Translations under genes and position numbers: made by a program
The notes under the pieces: generated by a model
Told to the model about the DNA's origin: nothing
The model's database searches: none
What the model saw: only the letters and a program-made list of their open reading frames with translations
Shown: in pieces, positions 7,671 to 14,800 of the stretch
Numbering within the stretch: the first letter of the stretch is position 1
How the letters are laid out: each line of letters opens with the position of its first letter
NCBI GenBank assembly: GCA_019239825.1
Contig: JAFAZK010000325.1
Span: 1 to 33,133 of the forward strand
From: Verrucomicrobiota bacterium
Lineage (GTDB): Bacteria; Verrucomicrobiota; Verrucomicrobiia; Chthoniobacterales; JAFAMB01
Direction: 5' to 3'
DNA length: 33,133 bases

Positions 7671-8288
7671 CTAGCCACGGAGCCTTTCACTCATCAGCAC
7701 GAGTTCCGCCAAAGACTTTGCCGCCATTTTCTGCATGATATGGCCCCGATGCACTTTGACGGTCTTTTCCGTGGTACCGAGTTCGCTGGCAATTAGCTTG
7801 TTAGGCATCCCTCGTACCACCAGACGCATTACTTCGCGTTCGCGCGGTGTGAGCGATCCATATTGCCGGCCCAGATCCGCCAGCGCCGCCCGTCGCATGC
7901 ACGCAGCTCGATCAGCATCGATGGCTCGACGGATCGCATCCAAAAGTTCCTGTTCCCGGAACGGTTTGGTCAGAAATTCGGCTGCGCCCGCCTTCATGGC
8001 TTGAACCGTCATCGGGATGTCTCCGTGACCAGTTATGAAAATAATCGGGATCTGCACGCCTGCTTTGAATAATCGCTGCTGCAAATCGAGACCACTTAGA
8101 TGAGGCAGGCGTACATCCAGGATTAGACACGATGGTACGTCCGGTCGACGACTAACTAAGAACTCCTCGGCCGAGCTAAACGCTTGGACTTCGTAACCCG
8201 CCGACTCAATTAAGAACTCGGTTGATCTGCGAAAAGACGGGTCATCGTCCACAACGAAAACCAGCGATCGATTTGCAGGCTCTTTCAC
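7671..8288 (-). CDS. FixJ-type response regulator (receiver + LuxR HTH)
   Basis: A 205-residue two-domain regulator. The receiver domain (about 8-125) has the acidic cluster DDD at 14-16, phospho-acceptor Asp58 in LILDVRLP, Thr86 in FITGHGD and Lys108 in FLTKPF. The LuxR-type HTH (about 140-200) begins GSLTPREREVMRLVVRGMPN and includes TEKTVKVHRGHIMQKM. Phosphorylation by a histidine kinase should promote dimerisation and DNA binding. The lone receiver protein gene (8877-8482) lies 193 bases upstream on the same strand, and the plus-strand histidine kinase at 9079 is a likely partner. The divergent kinases and regulators form a signalling island. Confidence 0.92.
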   Translation of the reverse strand: MKEPANRSLVFVVDDDPSFRRSTEFLIESAGYEVQAFSSAEEFLVSRRPDVPSCLILDVRLPHLSGLDLQQRLFKAGVQIPIIFITGHGDIPMTVQAMKAGAAEFLTKPFREQELLDAIRRAIDADRAACMRRAALADLGRQYGSLTPREREVMRLVVRGMPNKLIASELGTTEKTVKVHRGHIMQKMAAKSLAELVLMSERLRG

Positions 8289-8381
8289 GTTCAGCAGGAC
8301 AGATCCTCATGTAATTTTGACCGATCGCAAGACGATTTTCGCGAACCTAACCGCTCGCTACCGCCCCCCGAGCCTGCAACG

Positions 8382-8453
8382 CTCCATCACTCCATCACTC
8401 CAACACTCCATCGCTCCAACACTCCATCGCTCCAACACTCCATCACTCCATTT
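8382..8453. repeat. octamer tandem array, unit CTCCATCA/CTCCAACA
   Basis: Nine consecutive 8-bp units in perfect register: CTCCATCA twice, CTCCAACA, CTCCATCG, CTCCAACA, CTCCATCG, CTCCAACA, CTCCATCA and CTCCATTT. The middle part also shows a 16-bp higher-order period (CTCCAACA+CTCCATCG). It occupies the gap between the two minus-strand response-regulator genes. It contains no palindrome, so it is not a terminator. It is one of several period-7/8 arrays in this window. Confidence 0.9.
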
Positions 8454-8481
8454 ATACCTACTCCGTTACTGCCCTACTCCT

Positions 8482-8877
8482 TCACCCTTGGGACAGCGCG
8501 GCTTGGATGGCGTTTAACAACGCTTCTTCACTGAAAGGCTTTCGTAGGAAATCCACCGCGCCTCCGGCGATGGCCTGCGTCCGTTCTTGCTCAGTCGCAC
8601 GGGCGGAGATAAAAATGATCGGAATCTGTTTGTTAGTGCTTCTCAGATTTCGTTGCAATTCCAAGCCGTCAATTCCGGGCATCCGAAGATCAAGTATTAG
8701 AATCAAGCACTTCGTCTCTTCGACCAAGCCTGAATCTAGAAACTGCTCAGCAGAAAGAAAGGCTTCAGCCCTGAAACCAAAAGAGCGAACGAGGAATCGG
8801 GTCGAGTCTGCCATCGAGGAGTCATCATCCACAATGCAAACTAGGGCCGCTGTGGAGAGGTCACTATTATTGGGCAC
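8482..8877 (-). CDS. single-domain response regulator receiver
   Basis: A 131-residue receiver domain with no output domain. The acidic cluster DDD is at 17-19, the phospho-acceptor is Asp63 in DLRMPG, the Ser/Ala switch region is FISARATE, and Lys is in FLRKPF near the C-terminus. Such stand-alone receivers act as phosphate shuttles or sinks, or bind targets directly. The third strand reads CLILILD instead of the usual CLILD, a two-residue duplication just before the acceptor. It is transcribed with, and 193 bases ahead of, the FixJ-type regulator, and is divergent from the multi-PAS histidine kinase. Confidence 0.88.
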   Translation of the reverse strand: MPNNSDLSTAALVCIVDDDSSMADSTRFLVRSFGFRAEAFLSAEQFLDSGLVEETKCLILILDLRMPGIDGLELQRNLRSTNKQIPIIFISARATEQERTQAIAGGAVDFLRKPFSEEALLNAIQAALSQG

Positions 8878-8911
8878 TTTGCACGGTAGCGCGCGGGATC
8901 GCCTGTTGCCT

Positions 8912-8953
8912 TTGGACTTTGGTCCTAGCCTATTGGACTTTGGTCTTAGGCCT
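8912..8953. repeat. heptamer array TTGGACT-TTGGTCC-TAGCCTA
   Basis: Six 7-bp units in register: TTGGACT, TTGGTCC, TAGCCTA, TTGGACT, TTGGTCT, TAGGCCT. The second half repeats the first with a 21-bp period and three changes. It lies in the roughly 200-bp divergent gap between the lone receiver gene and the histidine kinase, so it is close to both promoters. Confidence 0.75.
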
Positions 8954-9078
8954 GCTCCGCAGACGGATCGCTAACAGGGAGATGCATCGGGTCGTGCTGC
9001 CGGTGCAGGCTCATCTGAGAAATGATGTAGCTCGCGGAAACCTCCTAGCGTATTCTCTTCGGCCAGAACCGGTTTCGA

Positions 9079-11625
9079 ATGAAGGGAAGAGTCTCCAGTG
9101 AGCGGATCGCGACGGCGCGGCAGCGTCTGGCCGAGCTGTCGGAGGTCGGCAGCGAGTCGCCTGACCAAGAGAGCCAGGTGCGGCAGGCCATTGACCTCCT
9201 GTCCAGTATTCTCGATGAGCTAGAAACTGTGGCTAACGAGAGCGACCCCGAGCGAAAGGCTGATAACGAAAGCCGGTTCAACACTTTGGCGGAGACAGCC
9301 TCAGACGGGATCATTTCTATCGATGACCAAAGCACCATCCGCTACATCAATCCCGCCGCTGGGCAAATGTTTGGCTACGAGTCAGGCGAAATGCTGGAAA
9401 AGAACCTTACCGCTCTTATGCCCGAGCGTTTCCGGCAAATGCATCTGACCTCTTTCAGGAGGTATTTGGCCACGGGTCAGAAGCATATTCGTTGGAGAGC
9501 CATTGAATTGGTTGGCCTACACAAGAGCGGTCGGGAATTCCCGATCGAGATCTCGTTTGGCGAGGAGGTCCACAAAGACAAGCATTTTTTCACTGGCATC
9601 GTACGCGATGTTACGGTCCGCAAGCGAACCGAGGAGGCCCTTCGAGTGAGCGAGCAGCGGTTGCAAGCCATTGTCGACAACACAACTGCACTCGTTTTCA
9701 TCAAAGATTTGGAGCTCAGATACGTTCTAGCTAACCGCGAATATGAACGCGTCTTTGGCATTGGAGGCGACCAGATCCGAGGTAAGACTGATTTTGACAT
9801 TCACCCGCATAATGTGGCCGAAACGTTGAGAGCTAACGATCGGCAAGTCATCGAAACGGGCGAGCCTTTGCAGTATGAAGAAGTTGTGCCATCGAGAGCA
9901 GGGATCTGTCACTACGTCGTCGTTAAATTTCTGCTGCGCGATCAAGTCAACGAGCCGTACGCGATCTGCGGAATTGCCACAGACATAACGGCACGGATCA
10001 GGTCTGAGCGCCAAGCGGCTCTCCATACGGAAATTCACACGGCCTTCTCCGGCCTGACCGCAGGTGATTTGCAAACTACCCTTCAGTTAAGTGCAGAGGC
10101 GGTTGTGCGTCATCTGGACGCTGCGTTCGCCAGGATTTGGACACTCAACGATGAAGGCAATCTGCTGGAGTTGCAGGCAAGTGCAGGTCAGTACACGCGG
10201 TTGGACGGAGAGCACGCCCGCGTGCCGCTCGGCCAGCTCAAGATTGGCCGTATTGCCCAGGAGCTTAAGCCGCACCTGACCAACGACGTGCAGAACGACG
10301 AACGCATAAGCCACCCCGAATGGGCGAAACGAGAGGGAATGGTGGCGTTCGCCGGTTATCCTTTAGTAGTTGAGGGACGTTTGTTTGGCGTGTTAGCGAT
10401 GTTTGCGCGCAAATCGTTGGAACCGGCCGTTCTGCAGACGCTCGCCTTGGTGGCGGATACGATCGCCAAAGGCATCGAGCGCAAATGGGCGGAAAAGAAA
10501 CTCCAAGATAGCGAGCGCAACCTCCGCTTGTTCATGGAGACTATTCCCCAGATGCTCTGGAGTGCCGCACCGGACGGCGCAATTGATTATTATAACCAGC
10601 GCGTTCTCGACTACGCAGGGCTTTCCATGGACGAGTTACGGGGAGCGGGTTGGATTAAGCTAATTCACCCTGACGAACGGGATGCCATGAACAAGGCCTG
10701 GACAGATGCCGTCGCGGAGGGAGTTCCATTTAAGTTCGAGTTTCGGGGCCGGCGCGGTGCCGACGCGATGTATCGATGGTGCGTATCAAGCGCTCTGCCG
10801 TTGCGCGATCGGGAGGGGCAGATCCTCAAATGGTACGGAAGCGTCGTGGATCTGCATGATTGGAAACAGGCGCAGGAGTCTTTGCGGACGCGGGAGGCTG
10901 AATTGGCCCACACAACGCGAATCATGACAATGGGCGAAATAACCAGTTCGATCGCCCATGAGATTAATCAGCCACTTGGGGCGATCGTTAATTATGGCAA
11001 TGCGTGCTTAAGACTGATCACAACCGGGTCCGCCGCCCTGCCAGACATCGCGACCGCCCTGTCGGAGATTGTGAATGATGCTAATCGAGCGAGCTCTATC
11101 ATTGCTCGGATTCGGGCGCTCTCGAAGAAGGACCTTCCTGAGATGGCGGTTTTGAAGGTCAAGGACTTGGTCACCGAGACCCTGCCATTGGTTCGATATG
11201 AGTTAAATAAACGCCGAATAGTGCTAAGAACCGTTTTGTCCGGCGATCTGTCCCCGGTCATGGGGGATCGGATCCAGCTACAGCAGGTCTTATTGAACCT
11301 GGTGGTAAACGGTATGGAGGCGATGCACCAGATTCCAGAAAACAGGCGACAGCTTTCTATCGAGGCGGAGTCGGGTGTGTCGGACGGCCAGGCGATTGTT
11401 CTGATCAGAGTGACGGACTCCGGGGTCGGCCTATCGGCAGAGGGCCAACCAAGGCTTTTCGAAGCCTTCTACACTACAAAAGCGGAAGGCATGGGTATGG
11501 GTTTGGCTATTAGTCGTTCAATCGTCGAAGCGCACGGCGGACGACTATGGGCAACGCCAAATGCCGGTTTTGGCGCGACCTTCCAGTTCGTGTTACCTGC
11601 GCACACCGGAAGCGCAGGTGGTTGA
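9079..11625 (+). CDS. multi-sensor histidine kinase PAS-PAS-GAF-PAS-HisKA-HATPase
   Basis: An 848-residue cytoplasmic kinase without membrane segments. Order: N-terminal helical region (1-70), PAS (about 72-182, ASDGIISIDDQSTIRYINPA), PAS (about 190-308, VFIKDLELRYVLANREYERV), GAF (about 311-475), PAS/PAC of the LIHPDER type (about 478-602), HisKA with His627 in SSIAHEINQPLGAI, and HATPase with Asn744 in LNLVVNGMEAM, DSGVGL and GMGMGLAISRS. It should sense a small ligand, redox state or light through the PAS/GAF modules and autophosphorylate His627. Likely partners are the receiver protein and FixJ-type regulator encoded divergently. The ATG at 9079 has no obvious Shine-Dalgarno. The next gene on the same strand is a giant histidine kinase 206 bases downstream. 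Confidence 0.92.
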   Translation: MKGRVSSERIATARQRLAELSEVGSESPDQESQVRQAIDLLSSILDELETVANESDPERKADNESRFNTLAETASDGIISIDDQSTIRYINPAAGQMFGYESGEMLEKNLTALMPERFRQMHLTSFRRYLATGQKHIRWRAIELVGLHKSGREFPIEISFGEEVHKDKHFFTGIVRDVTVRKRTEEALRVSEQRLQAIVDNTTALVFIKDLELRYVLANREYERVFGIGGDQIRGKTDFDIHPHNVAETLRANDRQVIETGEPLQYEEVVPSRAGICHYVVVKFLLRDQVNEPYAICGIATDITARIRSERQAALHTEIHTAFSGLTAGDLQTTLQLSAEAVVRHLDAAFARIWTLNDEGNLLELQASAGQYTRLDGEHARVPLGQLKIGRIAQELKPHLTNDVQNDERISHPEWAKREGMVAFAGYPLVVEGRLFGVLAMFARKSLEPAVLQTLALVADTIAKGIERKWAEKKLQDSERNLRLFMETIPQMLWSAAPDGAIDYYNQRVLDYAGLSMDELRGAGWIKLIHPDERDAMNKAWTDAVAEGVPFKFEFRGRRGADAMYRWCVSSALPLRDREGQILKWYGSVVDLHDWKQAQESLRTREAELAHTTRIMTMGEITSSIAHEINQPLGAIVNYGNACLRLITTGSAALPDIATALSEIVNDANRASSIIARIRALSKKDLPEMAVLKVKDLVTETLPLVRYELNKRRIVLRTVLSGDLSPVMGDRIQLQQVLLNLVVNGMEAMHQIPENRRQLSIEAESGVSDGQAIVLIRVTDSGVGLSAEGQPRLFEAFYTTKAEGMGMGLAISRSIVEAHGGRLWATPNAGFGATFQFVLPAHTGSAGG

Positions 11626-11831
11626 GGATTGGCGATGTCGAGCCATAAGTCTTAGCGTTCATGGACTAAGGTCCAATAGAACGCCTGTGACTTCGGAGGC
11701 AGGGAGTGACCCTGAGCCCTGCCTATCTGGAGGCTTTCGGCTGGCTGGTATTAGATAAACGATTATCGCGAATAAGCGGCCTGGATTAACCAGGAAAAGA
11801 AATGATTTAAGTTACGGAGCTGGAGCGCCGT

Positions 11832-14800
11832 GTGACTGAGTTATCACGATATCGTCTCGAGGTTTTGCGGAAGGACGACGCGTTCGTCCTTTATCGCGGC
11901 AGGAGTCAGTACGATGAGTCTCAGATTCTGGTGCTTTCACCTGCGGTGGAGTATCCCGCGCCGGACACTCTTAAACGGTTGGAGCACGAATATTCCCTTA
12001 GAGCAGAGTTGGGATCCGCTTGGGCAGCTCGACCGATTGCAATTACTCATCACTGGGAACGTACTGTCCTCGTGCTAGATGATCCGGGCGGAGTTCCTCT
12101 CGATCAACTACGCGACCAGCCATTGGACTTAGCCGTTTGGTTGCGCCTGGCAGTTGGCCTTGCGAGCGCGATCGGACGATTGCATCAGCAGGGCCTCATC
12201 CACAAGGATATTAAGCCGGCTAACGTCCTTGCCAACCCGCAGAGCGGCCGCTGCTGGGTGAAAGGATTTGGTATCGCATCGCGGCTCCCACGCGAGCGCC
12301 AATCGGCAGACCCTCCCGAGCTTGTGGCAGGAACACTCGCCTACATGGCGCCTGAGCAGACTGGGCGGATGAATCGTTCTATCGATTCGCGGAGCGACCT
12401 CTATTCACTTGGGGTCACGCTCTACGAGGTGCTGACCGGGACTCTCCCATTCATGGCTTCTGATCCGATGGAATGGGTGCACTGCCACATTGCCAGGCGG
12501 CCAGTCGCCCCCGGCGAACGGTTTAACAATGTGCCGGCTCCGGTTTCGGCAGTGATCATGAAGCTGCTCGCCAAAACAGCCGAGGAACGGTACCAGACAG
12601 CGGCAGGTGTGCAGCGTGATCTTGAGCGCTGTCTGGAATTGCTCGAGGGATCGTCCGGCACCCGCCGGATCCGCCATAGCCGTTCAATATCTTCGCAGAA
12701 TCCAGCTTCAGCCGAATCCGCAACGGCGGATCCTCACGATCCGTTACGGCGCGCGGGGATCCGACTTCGCCAGTCCGAGGGAGAAACAGTATCTTCAAGG
12801 GAGGCTACGTCGGATCCGGTGGCTGCCGGACGCACCCTCTCTGGAGCGAATGACGAGGTAAAGTCAATCGCAGAATTCCCGCTTGGCGAGTACGACTTAC
12901 CAGACCGGCTCCTGATTCCCGAAACACTGTATGGGCGAGCACGCGAGATCGATGCCTTGCTCGCCTCATTTGACCGCGTGGTTGCAAGCGGCAAATGCGA
13001 GCTGGTGCTCGTTTCCGGATATTCGGGTATCGGCAAATCGTCCGTCGTCAATGAACTCCACAAGGCGCTGGTTCTGCCTCGCGGCCTTTTTGCATCGGGT
13101 AAGTTCGACCAATACAAGCGTGATGTTCCCTATTCGATTCTGGGGCAGGCCTTCCAGGACCTGATCCGGCCGCTCCTCGGGAAGAGCGATGCCGAGCTGA
13201 GCCAATGGCGTGATACTCTTCGAGAAGCATTGGATCCGAACGGACAGCTCGTGGTCGATCTCGTACCCGAGCTGGCGCTCATCCTCGGCGAGCAGCCGCC
13301 CGTCCCAGAACTTCCGCCACAGGACGCGCAGCGCCGTTTCCAGCTAGTGTTCCGTCGCTTCGTCAACGCTTTCGCGAAGCCCGAGCATCCGCTGACGCTG
13401 TTCCTCGACGATCTCCAATGGCTCGACACGGCTACCCTCGATCTAATAGAGGACTTGCTGACGTCCGACTTTGCTCAGAAGCCGGGTTTGTCAGGCAGAG
13501 AAGAACAACCAAATCGGGCGACGCAATTGGATGTGCAGCATTTGCTGTTGATCGGTGCTTACCGGGATAACGAGGTCAACGCCAGCCATCCGCTGAAGCG
13601 CAAACTAGAAGCGATCCGCCGTGCGGGCGCGCTCGTGCAGGAGATCACTCTAGCTCCGCTTACCCACGAAGATCTGAAAGGATTGATCGCGGATTCGCTC
13701 CGGTGCGCACCGGACCGGGTGGCGCCGCTGGCGCTTATGGTGCAGGAGAAGACGGGAGGCAACCCGTTTTTCGCCATTCAGTTTATTTCTGCGCTTGCCG
13801 AAGAGGGGCTGCTCACCTTCGACCATGATATGGCGCGCTGGTCCTGGGATCTCGGTCGTATCTACGCCAAGGGCTACACCGATAATGTTGTCGACCTCAT
13901 GCTTGGGAAGCTGAACCGTTTGCCGGTCCAGACTCAGAACACACTGAAAGAGTTTGCCTGCCTCGGTAACAGTGCCGAGGCCGCCACGCTTTCCATCGTT
14001 CTCGGGAAAACAGAGGAGGAGGTACACTCGGATTTGTGGGAAGCTCTACGTCTGGGGTTCATCGCGCGCTCAGACGGCTCCTATCAGTTTATCCACGATC
14101 GAGTCCAGGAAGCCGCATATTTACTGATTCCGGAAGAGTTACGCGCCGAGGCGCATCTGCGCATCGGTCGTCAACTCTATTCAAGTACGCTGCCGGAAGC
14201 GACCGCTGAGAACATCTTCAGAGTCGTAAACCAGCTGAATGCCGGCGCGAGCCTCATTACCGAGCGTACAGAGAAAGAGCGAGTCGCGGAGCTCAACCTC
14301 GCGGCAGGTCTGAAGACCAAGGCTTCGGCGGCTTACGATCTGGCACGCGACTATTTCGCACTCGGAATGGCGATGGTCGGGCGAATTGGTTGGGAAACGC
14401 GCTATGACCTTGCGCTGAGCTTGTGGCTGGAACTAGCCGAGTGCGAGTTTTTAACTGGAAACATTGAAACTGCTGAGAGCTTGATTTGGGAAGTGCTGCA
14501 AAGATCCAGATCGAAACTCGACAAAGCTGCCGCCTATCGATTGAGGGTCCAACTCTGCGTGATGAAAACGCAGAATGCGCAAGCCGTTGACATCGCCCTA
14601 GAGTGCCTTGGTCTTTTTGGAATACAGATGCTCCCGCATCCCACCTCACAGCAGGTACAGAACGAATATGAAGAGGTGTGGAAGAATCTGAACGGGCGGT
14701 CGATTGAAACCCTGATCGAGCTCCCCAGGATGAGTGACCCGGAGATGCAGACGGCAATGAGTGTACTGTCCACACTCTCTGCTCCTGCAATGAATACCGA

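Noticed and set aside
8382-8453. CRISPR array
   Set aside because: Units are 8 bp with no spacers and no cas genes; it is a simple tandem array.
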